A DNA stretch of 64,000 bases, from assembly GCF_009865135.1 (NCBI RefSeq), contig NZ_WWGH01000001.1, positions 310,001 to 374,000 of the forward strand, written 5' to 3'. This stretch comes from Streptomyces sp. SID8374. Lineage in GTDB: Bacteria; Actinomycetota; Actinomycetes; Streptomycetales; Streptomycetaceae. This document shows, in pieces, positions 9,194 to 17,909 of this stretch. A program made the position numbers and the translations under genes. Below the pieces are notes generated by a model. The model made no database searches and was not told the DNA's origin. It saw only the letters and a program-made list of their open reading frames with translations. Numbering within the stretch: the first letter of the stretch is position 1; each line of letters begins with the position of its first letter.

Positions 9194-9232
9194 GGGCCGG
9201 TGCGGCGCGGGATCGTCCCGCCGCACCGGCCC
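9194..9232 (-). terminator. Hairpin terminator after the fatty-acid cassette
   Basis: GGGCCGGTGCGGCG and CGCCGCACCGGCCC-type arms form a stem of about 17 bp with a single bulged base and a short loop. It lies 31 bp after the stop of the last ketosynthase gene and just ahead of the riboswitch leader, so it separates the two leftward operons. Confidence 0.65.
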
Positions 9233-9262
9233 GGCCGGCTGCCGTGAGGCCGGCGGAGCGCC

Positions 9263-10486
9263 TTACGGAGCCTGGAGCGCGATCACCGCGTTCTGTCCGC
9301 CGAAGCCGAAGGAGTGGCTGACGGCCCGTCGTACGGGCAGCTCACGGGGGGTCTTGGTGACGCAGTCGATGGCGAACCCGGGGTCGGGGGCGTCCAGGTT
9401 GGCGATCGGCGGGACGACGCCGTGCTGGAGCGTCAGGACGGTCAGCCCCGCCTCGATGGCCCCGGCCGCGCCCATGCAGTGGCCCAGTACGCCCTTGGGG
9501 GCGGTGACGGGCGGCCGGTGCGGGTAGGCCCGGCCGATGAGGGCGGCTTCCGTCGCGTCGTTCAGCGGGGTCGAGGTCCCGTGCGCGTTGACGTGGTCGA
9601 CGTCCTCGGAGCGCCACCCCGCGTCGGCCAGCGCCGCGTCGACGGCGGCCTCGGCGACCGCCCCGGAGGGGTGCGGGGAGGTCGGGTGGTGGGCGTCGGT
9701 CGTGGCGCCCGTACCGGCGAGCAGCGCCCGGGGGGCCGCTCCTCTGGCCCGGGCGTCCTCGGCCCGCTCCAGGACCATGATCGCGGCGCCTTCGCCCATG
9801 ACGAGTCCGGCCCGGTCGGCGGCGAAGGGGCGGCAGAGGCGGGCGGGGTCCCCGTCCCGCGGGGCCGCCGCGCCGGAGCGGGCGAAGCCGGTCATGGCGA
9901 CCGGGAAGACGATCGACTCGGTGGCTCCGGCGATCGCGATGTCGCACTGTCCGAGCGCCAGCATGTCGCGGGCCACGGAGAGGGCGGTCACCCCGGAGGA
10001 GCAGGCCGTACAGGGGGCCAGGCTGGGGCCCGTGGCCTTCATCTGGATGGCGATCTCGGCCGCGGGCATGCTCGGGATGGTGAGCAGGATGCCCGAGGGC
10101 GAGGTGGCCTCGGGGCCGCGCCGCTCCAGGGCGACGGCCTGTTCGGTGAGTCCGGCGGATCCGCCGCTGCTGGTGCCGACGACGACGGCGACGCGGGCGC
10201 CGTCCCAGTGGGCGGGGTCGAGTCCGGCGTCGGCCACCGCCTCCCGTGCGGCGAGGACGGCGAACTTGACGTACCGGCCCATGCGGAAGGCGGTCCGGCC
10301 GCCGACTGCGTCGTCCAGGTCGATGCCGGAGACCGTACAGGCGAAGTCGACGGCGCAGCCGTGCAGTTCGGGGACGGTGCGCGCGAAGGACTCCCCGCGG
10401 CAGACCCCGTCCCAGGTGGTGTCGGTGGTGTGGCCGGCCGGGGTGATCATCCCCAGGCCGGTGACGGCGATGGCGGGTCGGTTCAT
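9263..10486 (-). CDS. Beta-ketoacyl-ACP synthase II (FabF-type, KS1)
   Basis: A 407-residue thiolase-fold condensing enzyme. The catalytic residues are all present: nucleophile C162 in PCTACSSG, H302 in NAHGTSTPLND, and K331/H336 in APKGVLGH. This makes it an active elongating ketosynthase, not a chain-length factor. It starts 4 bp inside the ACP gene (ATGA), so KS1 and ACP are translationally coupled and probably partners. It is about 60 percent alike by eye to the other ketosynthase at 12971-14227. In context it probably extends a short acyl chain for a specialised product. It is the last gene of the cassette. Confidence 0.9.
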   Translation of the reverse strand: MNRPAIAVTGLGMITPAGHTTDTTWDGVCRGESFARTVPELHGCAVDFACTVSGIDLDDAVGGRTAFRMGRYVKFAVLAAREAVADAGLDPAHWDGARVAVVVGTSSGGSAGLTEQAVALERRGPEATSPSGILLTIPSMPAAEIAIQMKATGPSLAPCTACSSGVTALSVARDMLALGQCDIAIAGATESIVFPVAMTGFARSGAAAPRDGDPARLCRPFAADRAGLVMGEGAAIMVLERAEDARARGAAPRALLAGTGATTDAHHPTSPHPSGAVAEAAVDAALADAGWRSEDVDHVNAHGTSTPLNDATEAALIGRAYPHRPPVTAPKGVLGHCMGAAGAIEAGLTVLTLQHGVVPPIANLDAPDPGFAIDCVTKTPRELPVRRAVSHSFGFGGQNAVIALQAP

Positions 10487-10764
10487 CGGGTGTTGCTCAC
10501 CGGCACCGCACTGCCTGCCGCCTCGCCGCCGACGGCCGCGTCGATGAACGCGGAGATGTCGGCCAGCGTGGCGTCCTTGTAGAGCTTCTCGGAGTCGGCG
10601 GCGACTCCCAGGGTCTCCTTGATGATGACGGCGAACTCGGCGACCGCCAGGGAGTCCATCTCCAGGCTGTCCATCGTGGACTCCGGCAGGATTTCGGCTG
10701 CGGGCACCTTGAACGTCTCGGTCAGCACCTCGGTGATCTTCGGGTGGATGGTCTGGGTCGTCAC
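10483..10764 (-). CDS. Acyl carrier protein
   Basis: A 93-residue ACP. The phosphopantetheine site is S38 in LEMDSLAVAEF, with the usual helix II following and an acidic overall composition. The GTG at 10764 is chosen because GAGGA lies 7 nt upstream; an in-frame ATG at 10779 lacks a site. It overlaps KS1 by ATGA. As a stand-alone carrier within a FabH/KS/oxidase cassette it is probably dedicated to that pathway rather than housekeeping fatty-acid synthesis, whose ACP usually sits in a fabD-fabH-acpP-fabF operon. Confidence 0.88.
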   Translation of the reverse strand: MTTQTIHPKITEVLTETFKVPAAEILPESTMDSLEMDSLAVAEFAVIIKETLGVAADSEKLYKDATLADISAFIDAAVGGEAAGSAVPVSNTR

Positions 10765-10830
10765 GGTGTTTCCTCTCATCGGCGGCCTCTTGGACGGCGG
10801 GTGGCGATATGCACGGACCCACCGCCGAAA

Positions 10831-10855
10831 TAACTGGAGGGTGCCCCTCCGGTTA
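10831..10855 (-). terminator. Hairpin between oxidase and ACP genes
   Basis: TAAC-GGAGGG and CCCTCC-GTTA arms pair around a 3-nt loop with one internal mismatch, directly at the stop codon of the oxidase gene, followed on the minus strand by TTATTTC. It may attenuate or process the transcript before the ACP-KS1 pair. Confidence 0.4.
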
Positions 10856-12940
10856 CGCCTTGGGGCGAACCGATTCGTCTACGCTCACCTGCGGCTTCTC
10901 GAACCACCGGGAGAGCACCGACGTGGTTCCCCAGTACGCCAGCAGCACACCGCGGGTGCCGAGCGCCGCCACCTTCTCGCGCAGCGGGCGCCGCCGCTTG
11001 CTGCCGCAGGCGGGCCGCCGGAAATCCGCCGTACGGCGCCCGGCTCCGCCCGCCTTGCGCCCCACCGCCCCTCCCGGCCTGCGGTCCCGGTGCCAGGACC
11101 CTTCCGGATCGTCGTAGGCGTCCGCGTAACCGGGTCCGGCGATCGGCCAGTCCGACATCAGGCGCTCCGGCAGCGCGAACGCCTTCACCAGCTCGGGGGC
11201 GTGGCGGGCCACGGTCGCGATGAGCCGCTCCACCAAGTCGGGGAGCAAGGACACCTGTTCGGCGGTCAGCCGTCCGGAGGCCAGCAGGTCACCGCTGTTG
11301 CGGGCGATCCACTGGAGGGCGAAGAGCCGGTGCAGCTCGGTCAGCCGCTCGCGGGCCGGACCTGCGGGCAGTGAGGCGGTGGCCTGCTCGTACGCCTCGC
11401 TCGCCTGCCGGTAGCCGTACGCCTCCACCCCGCGCAGGGCGGGGCCCGAGGCGGCGTTCCACCGGCCGAGCGGGTCGCCGGGCGGGGCGGCGCTGATCCG
11501 CTCCCGGGCGCGGTCGAACCAGATGTCCTCCACCGCCGCGAGCAGCCGGCCCAGGAAGCGCGGGTCGTCCAGGTCGCCGGGGCCCTCCGTCTCCTCCTCG
11601 TCCCGGACGGTGACGCTGAACAGCATCTCGGCGGCGGCCTTGGCGTGGACGGCGAGGTTGTCGCCCTCGGCGGTGATGGCGCCCTCGATGCCGGTGAACA
11701 GCTCGGTCATGCCGTTGTTCTCCAGCAGCCCCTGCGCCCCGCACCGCTCCCGGCACTCGACGATGACGCCGCGCGCCTGCCAGGTGATCCACCCCTTGGC
11801 GACGGCGACCAGCCGCTCGGCCTCGGCCCGGTCGGCGGCCGGGGCGGACTCCCAGCGGTCCAGCGCCCTGCGGTGCAGCAGGCTCATCGCGAAGACGGTG
11901 GCCATCGCCCCGGCGAGCGGGCCGTGGTGGCTGCGGTGCGCGTAGACGGGGACCCGGCGCGAGCCGCGCGATCCGGAGACCAGCCGGTGACCGGCGTACC
12001 GGATGGCGATGGCGAGGGTGACCCGGGCGGAGCCGACCGCGCAGGCGCTCATGGAGAGCTTGCCGGGGGTGACGCGGCCGATGGAGAGGAGGAACCGCCT
12101 TCTGCGGTTGGCCAGTTCGCTGGTGAACCGCCCGTCCGCGCCGATCCGCCCCTGCTCCCCGGCGAGCAGCGCCTCGCGCGGGACGAAGTACCGGTCGAAG
12201 GAGGTGAGGCAGTGGTCGACCGGGGAGCCCATGCGGGCGGGCAGCCGCCGCACCCGTACGCCGGGCAGGGCGCTGATGGCGTCGGTGAGCGGGGCGAGGA
12301 AGAGGAAGACCCCGTGGTCGGTGCCGTCGGCGAGGAGCCGGGCGGCGACCACACCGGCCTTGGGACCGCCTGCGGGGCTGGTGTTGGGCATGAACTTCTG
12401 GGCCCCGGAGTTCGGGGTGTGCAGGACGAAGCCGTCGCGTTCGCGGTCGTACGTCGCGGTCGTCTCGACGGCCGCCGCGTCGTTGCCGTGGGCCACCTCC
12501 GTACAGAGGAAGGTTCCGATACGCCGCAGCTCCAGGAAGTCCGAGAGGTCGCGGAGCGTGCCCGGGTCGTGGTCGAGGAGGGAGCCGAGGAAGAGGTTGT
12601 AGTGGATGCCCGCGACGGTGGTCAGCGCCGGGTCGACCGGGCCGAGCCATTCGTGCAGGGCGGCCAGGGCGCGGGGGTCGGCGGCCAGCCTCGCGCCGCT
12701 GTCCAGTGCGTTGTTGAGGATGCGGAGCCGGTGGTAGGAGAGGGCGAGCCGTTCATCGGGGGTGCCCCCACCGGACCGGCGAAACGGTTCTGTTGTGAGC
12801 AGCCGTCGCCAGAACCCGTGCTCCTGGCGGAAGTTGTCGCCGTAGAGCACTCGGGTGAGCAGATCGTTCGTGGAGGGACTGGGTGGTTCATGCGTGGATA
12901 CGGTCACGACAGAGTAACGATCAAGGAACGGCGAGGACAC
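10853..12940 (-). CDS. Acyl-CoA oxidase/dehydrogenase-like flavoprotein (HxcO-like)
   Basis: A 695-residue FAD enzyme with the size and layout of peroxisomal-type acyl-CoA oxidases: an N-terminal helical domain, a beta domain with FLCTEVAHGNDAAAVETTATYDRE, and C-terminal oxidase domains. The conserved segment ending TAEGDNLAVHAK corresponds to the family T-Y-E-G-D-N with the catalytic base glutamate. Members act on acyl thioesters to make 2,3-double bonds; the CDA-cluster relative HxcO also epoxidises hexanoyl-ACP. The flanking FabH, two KS and ACP genes suggest an ACP-bound substrate. The start is a GTG with a weak site. The last 70 residues are basic and unusual (residues 625-670, many Arg/Gly). 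The exact product is inferred. Confidence 0.8.
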   Translation of the reverse strand: MSSPFLDRYSVVTVSTHEPPSPSTNDLLTRVLYGDNFRQEHGFWRRLLTTEPFRRSGGGTPDERLALSYHRLRILNNALDSGARLAADPRALAALHEWLGPVDPALTTVAGIHYNLFLGSLLDHDPGTLRDLSDFLELRRIGTFLCTEVAHGNDAAAVETTATYDRERDGFVLHTPNSGAQKFMPNTSPAGGPKAGVVAARLLADGTDHGVFLFLAPLTDAISALPGVRVRRLPARMGSPVDHCLTSFDRYFVPREALLAGEQGRIGADGRFTSELANRRRRFLLSIGRVTPGKLSMSACAVGSARVTLAIAIRYAGHRLVSGSRGSRRVPVYAHRSHHGPLAGAMATVFAMSLLHRRALDRWESAPAADRAEAERLVAVAKGWITWQARGVIVECRERCGAQGLLENNGMTELFTGIEGAITAEGDNLAVHAKAAAEMLFSVTVRDEEETEGPGDLDDPRFLGRLLAAVEDIWFDRARERISAAPPGDPLGRWNAASGPALRGVEAYGYRQASEAYEQATASLPAGPARERLTELHRLFALQWIARNSGDLLASGRLTAEQVSLLPDLVERLIATVARHAPELVKAFALPERLMSDWPIAGPGYADAYDDPEGSWHRDRRPGGAVGRKAGGAGRRTADFRRPACGSKRRRPLREKVAALGTRGVLLAYWGTTSVLSRWFEKPQVSVDESVRPKA

Positions 12941-12970
12941 CCCCCGCCGTTCCCGAACGGCCCTGCGGGG

Positions 12971-14227
12971 TCAGGTGCGTTGGAAGGCGAGCGCCACGTT
13001 GTGCCCGCCGAAGCCGAAGGAGTGGCTCACCGCGCGCTCCACCCGCTGGTGGCGGGGTTCCTTCACCACGCAGTCGAGGGGGAAGGCGTCGGGGAGGGCG
13101 TCCAGGTTGGCGATCGGCGGGATGAGGGAACGTTCCAGCGTCAGGACCGTGGCGACCGCCTCGATCGCGCCCGCCGCCGCGAGGGTGTGGCCGACGACGC
13201 CCTTGGGTGCGGTGACCGAGGGGCGGTGCGGGAAGAGCCGGGAGATGAGGGTGGTCTCCATGGCGTCGTTGAGGGGGGTGGAGGTGCCGTGGGCGTTGAT
13301 GTGGTCGACCTCGTCGGCCGCCCAGCCCGCCTGGTCGAGGGCGGCCTGCACCGCGCGCTGGGCGCCGCGCCCGTCGGGGGCCGGGGCGGTGGGGTGGTGG
13401 GCGTCCGTGCTGGAGCCGGCCCCGGTGAGCAGGGCGCGGGCCCGGCCGCCCCGGGCCCGGGCCGCCTCCTCGCGCTCCAGGACGAGCATGGCGGCGCCCT
13501 CGCCGATCACGAACCCGTCCCGGTCGGCGGCGAACGGCCGGGATGCTGCCGCCGGATCGGCGGTACGGGTGGAGAGCGCGCCCATCCGGGCGAACGCGGT
13601 CACCACCAGCGGGGTGAGCACCGACTCGGCGCCCCCGGCCACCACCACGTCGCAGCTCCCGCCGAGCAGCAGATCGCGGGCGACGGCGATCGCGGTGGCC
13701 CCGGAGGCGCAGGCGGTGGCGGGCGCGAGGGACGGGCCGCCCGCCTTCAGGGCGATGGCGACCTCGCCCGCCGCCGCGTTGGGGATCATCATCGGGACGA
13801 GCAGCGGCGAGACCGCCTCGGGCCCCGAGGCGGCCAGCTTGGCGGCGTTGTCGACCAGGACGGAGACGCCCCCGACGCCGACGCCCAGCACCACGCCGAC
13901 CCGGCCGCCGTCCCACACCGCCGGGTCGAGACCGGCGTCGGCGACGGCCTGCCGGGCCGCGACGACGGCCAGCTTCACGAACCGGGCCATCCGCCACACC
14001 GAGCGGCCGCCCACCGCCTCGTCCAGGTCGACGGAGTCGACCGGGCAGGCGAAGTCGACCGGGAGACCGGCCAGTTCCGGCCGTCGCCGGGCGGTGGAGT
14101 GCCCGGAGCACAGCCCCTCCCAGAAGCTGTGCTCGTCAGCCCCTGCGGGTGTCACCAGGCCGACCCCCGTCACCGCGATGGCGGTGCCGGTGGCGGCTCC
14201 GGTGCCCTGATCAGCGGACTGCGACAT
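12971..14227 (-). CDS. Beta-ketoacyl-ACP synthase II (FabF-type, KS2)
   Basis: A 418-residue condensing enzyme with C173 in ATACASG, H313 in NAHGTSTPLND and K342/H347 in APKGVVGH, so it also looks catalytically competent. The ATG has a very good GGAAGGA 7 nt upstream and overlaps the fabH-like gene by 17 bp. Having two active FabF-type enzymes in one small operon differs from the KS/chain-length-factor pair of type II polyketide clusters, where the second partner lacks the cysteine. They may act on different chain lengths or form a heterodimer. Confidence 0.9.
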   Translation of the reverse strand: MSQSADQGTGAATGTAIAVTGVGLVTPAGADEHSFWEGLCSGHSTARRRPELAGLPVDFACPVDSVDLDEAVGGRSVWRMARFVKLAVVAARQAVADAGLDPAVWDGGRVGVVLGVGVGGVSVLVDNAAKLAASGPEAVSPLLVPMMIPNAAAGEVAIALKAGGPSLAPATACASGATAIAVARDLLLGGSCDVVVAGGAESVLTPLVVTAFARMGALSTRTADPAAASRPFAADRDGFVIGEGAAMLVLEREEAARARGGRARALLTGAGSSTDAHHPTAPAPDGRGAQRAVQAALDQAGWAADEVDHINAHGTSTPLNDAMETTLISRLFPHRPSVTAPKGVVGHTLAAAGAIEAVATVLTLERSLIPPIANLDALPDAFPLDCVVKEPRHQRVERAVSHSFGFGGHNVALAFQRT

Positions 14228-15356
14228 GCTGTGTTCCTTCCGTAGAATCCGTCGAGTTGGTCTGCGGGGTCCCCGGCCACCGAAGTGCCGCCGAACCCCA
14301 GGTCAATCCGCCCCCGAACGCGGTGAGCAGCACCCGGTCCCCGCCCCGGAGCACCCCCCGGCCCGCCGCGTCGGCCAGGGCGAGGGGGATGGAGGCGGCG
14401 CCGGTGTTGCCGACCCGCTCCACATGGGTGACGCAGCGCTGCGGCCCGATGCCGACCCGGTCCGCGACGGCGCGCAGGATCCGGGCGTTGGCCTGGTGCG
14501 GCACGAAGTGGTCGACCTCGGCCGGGTCCCAGCCCACCCGCTCCAGCAGCACCCGGCACGAGCCGGTCATCCGCTCCACGGCGTGCTGGTAGACGGTCTG
14601 GCCCTGCATCCGGAAGTACGCGTCCGTCAGCGCGGGCGGTTTTCCCTCGGCCCGGGCGCGGGCCCCGCCGCCGGGGACGGTGATGAGGTCGTGGCCGGTG
14701 CCGTCGCTGCCCAGGTCGAAGGCGAGCAGTTCACCGGGGTCACCGGTCCGCCCGGCCGCCACCAGAGCCGCGCCCGCCCCGTCGCCGAAGACGACTCCGG
14801 CCGAGCGGTCGTCGGGGTCCAGCCAGGTCGAGTAGACGTCGGCGCCGACCAGCAGGACGCGCCCGTAGAGGCCGGAGGCGACGAGCCCGTGGCTCAGGGC
14901 GAGCCCGTAGACGAAGCCGCTGCACACGGCGGCGATGTCCAGCGCCGGTACGGTGCCGAGCCCGAGCCGGGAAGCGAGGGCGGGCGCGGTGCCGGGGCAG
15001 AGGTGGTCGGGGGTGGCGGTGGCGAGGACCACCGCGTCCACGGGTCCCGCCGCCGGGGAGCCCGCGAGCAGCCGGGAGGCCGCCTCGTAGGCGAGGTCCC
15101 CGGTGGCGGTCCCGGGTCCGGCGCGGTGCCGGCTGCCGATCCCCGTACGGCGGCGGACCCAGGCGTCGTCGACACCCCACGCGGCGGGGAGCCGGTCGTT
15201 GGGGACCGGCTCGCCCGGCACCCAGCCCGCCACGCTCTCCAGCACCGCCGTGCGGCCGCCGCCACCGTCCGCTAAGGCGCGCTCCTGCGCCTGCGGCCCC
15301 GGCCCGCTGCCCACTGCCCGTCTGCTCGCCACCCGCTGCCCCGATCCCGTTGTCAT
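14211..15356 (-). CDS. Beta-ketoacyl-ACP synthase III (FabH-type)
   Basis: A 381-residue initiating ketosynthase that would condense an acyl-CoA starter with malonyl-ACP. The triad is complete: C145 in IAAVCSGFVYG, H287 in PHQANARIL and N317 in RVGNTGAASIP. The N-terminal 35 residues from the ATG at 15356 are Gly/Arg-rich and not part of the fold; a GTG at 15332 or 15314 may be the real start, because no ribosome site is visible before the ATG. It is the first gene of the leftward cassette, and the promoter probably lies in the 80 bp before it. Confidence 0.88.
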   Translation of the reverse strand: MTTGSGQRVASRRAVGSGPGPQAQERALADGGGGRTAVLESVAGWVPGEPVPNDRLPAAWGVDDAWVRRRTGIGSRHRAGPGTATGDLAYEAASRLLAGSPAAGPVDAVVLATATPDHLCPGTAPALASRLGLGTVPALDIAAVCSGFVYGLALSHGLVASGLYGRVLLVGADVYSTWLDPDDRSAGVVFGDGAGAALVAAGRTGDPGELLAFDLGSDGTGHDLITVPGGGARARAEGKPPALTDAYFRMQGQTVYQHAVERMTGSCRVLLERVGWDPAEVDHFVPHQANARILRAVADRVGIGPQRCVTHVERVGNTGAASIPLALADAAGRGVLRGGDRVLLTAFGGGLTWGSAALRWPGTPQTNSTDSTEGTQHVAVR

Positions 15357-15436
15357 ACTGCGAACGGTTGACGAACGGCGGGACGCCTGGCGAGGGTGCG
15401 TTCGACTGGGCCGAACGGGTCATGACGGTTTGTCAG

Positions 15437-16393
15437 TTACGTACGAGCGCCTCCCCGGGCTCCGTCACGACCGAGCGCCTCCCTGAGCTCCGCCGCGTCG
15501 GGCGGGTTGGCTCCGGCCCGCGAGACGGTGACAGCGGCGGAGGCAACCGCGTGGCGCAGTACGTCGGTGAGGGTGTCCCGGTCCACGGCGTGCAGCCGCT
15601 CCCGGGCCCCGGCGCCGAGGAGCCCGTGGGCGGCCAGCGCGTGGAGGGTGCCCGACATGAACGCGTCGCCCGCGCCGACGGTGTCCACGACCTCGACCGG
15701 CGCGGCCTCCACGGTGATCCGCCCGCCGGGCAGCACGGCCAGGGCCCCGTCACCGCCCCGGGTGACGAGGACGGCGGCGGGCCCGTGCTCCAGCCAGCGG
15801 GCGGCGACCTTCTCCGGCCCCTCCCCCGGATACAGCCACGCCAGGTCCTCGTCGCTCGCCTTGACCAGGTCGCTCAGCGCGACGCACGCCTCGACCCGGG
15901 CCACGGCCGCCGCGTGGTCGCCCATGAGGGCGGGCCGCACATTGGGGTCGTAGCTGACGGTCGCGGTGGCCCGGGCGGCGCGCACGATGTCCAGGACCGT
16001 GGCCGCCCCCGGCTCCACCACCGCCCCGATCGACCCGGTGTGCACATGGCCCGGAGCGGGGTCGACGGGCACCGGGGCGAGGGTCCAGGCGATGTCGAAC
16101 GCGTACGAGGCCTGCCCTGCCGCGTCGAGGGTAACGACGGCCGACGGGGTGGCGGTCGCGGAGTGGTCGGTACGGACGGTGACTCCGGCGGAGGCCAGGT
16201 GGTCCCGGATGAGCCGCCCGTTCGGGTCGGGGCCGAGCTGGGTGAGGAGGGTGGCGCGGTGGCCGAGGCGGGCCAGGCCGTAGGCGACGTTGGCGGGGCT
16301 GCCGCCGGGGTGGACCCGGTCCTCCTGGTCCGGCTCCCGGACGATGTCGGCGACGCATTCGCCGACGACCAGCAGTTCGCTGTGGTCGAGCAT
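15437..16393 (-). CDS. PfkB-family carbohydrate kinase (fructokinase-like)
   Basis: A 318-residue ribokinase/PfkB kinase. The N-terminal signature is GGSPANVAYGLARLG and the C-terminal one is VDTVGAGDAFMSGTLHAL, where GAGD forms the anion hole and supplies the catalytic aspartate. The best guess is fructose or another ketose as substrate, made 6-phosphate by ATP. It is read in the same direction as the fatty-acid cassette, 80 bp upstream of the FabH-like gene, but may be independent. The ATG at 16393 is preceded by GAGGAGATC. Confidence 0.85.
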   Translation of the reverse strand: MLDHSELLVVGECVADIVREPDQEDRVHPGGSPANVAYGLARLGHRATLLTQLGPDPNGRLIRDHLASAGVTVRTDHSATATPSAVVTLDAAGQASYAFDIAWTLAPVPVDPAPGHVHTGSIGAVVEPGAATVLDIVRAARATATVSYDPNVRPALMGDHAAAVARVEACVALSDLVKASDEDLAWLYPGEGPEKVAARWLEHGPAAVLVTRGGDGALAVLPGGRITVEAAPVEVVDTVGAGDAFMSGTLHALAAHGLLGAGARERLHAVDRDTLTDVLRHAVASAAVTVSRAGANPPDAAELREALGRDGARGGART

Positions 16394-16452
16394 GGGGGTG
16401 GATCTCCTCAACTGCGGTGACGTGGGGGTGCCCCGGCCTGTGCCCCCATTGA

Positions 16453-16496
16453 GCCCGATCCGGCCCCCCGGGCGGAAGCCACCCCGGGCATCGGGC
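16453..16496 (-). terminator. Hairpin after the MFS gene
   Basis: GCCCGAT and ATCGGGC arms enclose an inner CCCCGGG-type stem in the 112-bp gap between the MFS stop and the kinase start. A modest intrinsic terminator for the ArsR-MFS operon is likely. Confidence 0.4.
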
Positions 16497-16505
16497 ACCG
16501 CCCGG

Positions 16506-17909
16506 TCACCGTTCGGACGCCGATCCGGCCGGAACGGACAGCGCGGGGGCCAGGTCCCCCTGCGGGCGCCCGTCGTCCCGGCGCGCCCAGAGCAGGGCGA
16601 CGGCCAGCACGACGGCGGCGGCCAGCAGCCAGGGCAGCGGGCCGAGCGGCAGGGCCCCGGCGGTCAGTCCGGCCCCTGCGGCCACCAGCTGGAGGGCGAG
16701 CGACTGGACGGAGAGGGCGGTGGCGCGGCCCGAGGCGTCGACCCGGCGGTGCAGCAGGTCGTTGGTGTTGGGGCCCGCGACGCCGAGCCCCAGGTACACC
16801 AGCCCGTAGCCGGTGACGGCGGCCGCCGTGGCGAGCGGGCTCGTCGCGCCGGTGGTGACACCCAGCAGGGTGAGTCCGAGCGCGACCACTCCCCCGCCGG
16901 CCAGCACCGCGCGCTCACTGCTGCGGGTCGACCGGGCTGCGAGCGGGGCGAGTTGGCTGCCGATGGCGGAGCACAGGAACCCGGCGCAGGCGAGCCCGGC
17001 GAAGAGCAGCGCGCCGGATTCGGCCGCCCCCGTCAGGGCGGCGGCCCGGCCCGGGGTGAGCAGTTCGACGGCGGCCAGCGCGGCCCCGGCGGCGCTCGCG
17101 GTGAGCAGGATGCGCCGGATGAGGGCGTCCCGGGCGCCGAGCCGGAGCCCGGCACCGATGGCGGCGGGCACACCGCCGACGACGCCTCGCAGGGTGGCCG
17201 GGGGCCGGGGCGGTTCGGGCAGGGCGCTCAGCACATACAGCACGAAGACGATCTCGACGAGCGCGCCGAGGAGCGCGGGCACGGAGAGCGGGATGACGAG
17301 CCCGCCGGTCGCGTCGGCCGGCCACTCCCCCACGCCGGTGCCGAGGCCGAGCAGCCAGGGCACCGCGCCGCCGAGCAGGGTGCCGAGCGCGAGGGCGGCC
17401 GACGTGGCGGAGCTGCCGCGCGCCAGTCCCGTACGGATGTCGGCGCCGGGGCCCGCGTGGGCGTGGACGGTGTCGACGTACCAGGCCTCGGCGGGCCCGC
17501 TGGAGAGGGCGCGGGCGCAGCCCATCAGGGCCATGCCGAGCGTGATGGCCCAGGCCGCTCCGGCGAGGCCGAAGAGGGTGAAGGCGGTGCAGTTGAGCAG
17601 CCCGGCGGTGGCCAGGACGGTGCGGCGGCCGATGACGTCGGAGAGGCCGCCGGTGGGCAGCTCCATGGCGGCGGCCGTGAGGGAGTGCACGGCGAAGAAC
17701 CCGGCGATGGCGGCGAGGCCCATGCCCCGGTCGGTGAAGAGGAGCACCCCGGTCGCGATGGACATGCCGATGGGGAGCCAGAAGAGGAACGAGACCGTGG
17801 CGAACCGGCGGCGCGCGGTCAGCGGGTCGAGGCCGCGCCCGGCGGGAGCGGGCGGGCTCGGTATCGGCGCGGCGCCGCCGGGCTGCGGGGTTGCGGCTCT
17901 GCCGCTCAC
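16506..17909 (-). CDS. MFS transporter, probably drug efflux
   Basis: A 467-residue integral membrane protein with about twelve hydrophobic segments. The family loop between segments 2 and 3 is seen as GGLSDVIGRRTVLATAG (residues about 85-100). It begins with GTG overlapping the stop of an ArsR-family repressor by 4 bp, a common arrangement for inducible efflux pumps. There is a cytosolic proline-rich N-terminus of about 35 residues. The substrate cannot be read from sequence. The open frame upstream to 18251 is a shadow of the regulator gene. Confidence 0.85.
   Translation of the reverse strand: MSGRAATPQPGGAAPIPSPPAPAGRGLDPLTARRRFATVSFLFWLPIGMSIATGVLLFTDRGMGLAAIAGFFAVHSLTAAAMELPTGGLSDVIGRRTVLATAGLLNCTAFTLFGLAGAAWAITLGMALMGCARALSSGPAEAWYVDTVHAHAGPGADIRTGLARGSSATSAALALGTLLGGAVPWLLGLGTGVGEWPADATGGLVIPLSVPALLGALVEIVFVLYVLSALPEPPRPPATLRGVVGGVPAAIGAGLRLGARDALIRRILLTASAAGAALAAVELLTPGRAAALTGAAESGALLFAGLACAGFLCSAIGSQLAPLAARSTRSSERAVLAGGGVVALGLTLLGVTTGATSPLATAAAVTGYGLVYLGLGVAGPNTNDLLHRRVDASGRATALSVQSLALQLVAAGAGLTAGALPLGPLPWLLAAAVVLAVALLWARRDDGRPQGDLAPALSVPAGSASER

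Noticed and set aside
12971..14227. KS2 as a chain-length factor of a type II polyketide synthase
   Set aside because: The active-site cysteine (ATACASG) and both histidines are present, whereas a chain-length factor has glutamine or another residue at the cysteine position.
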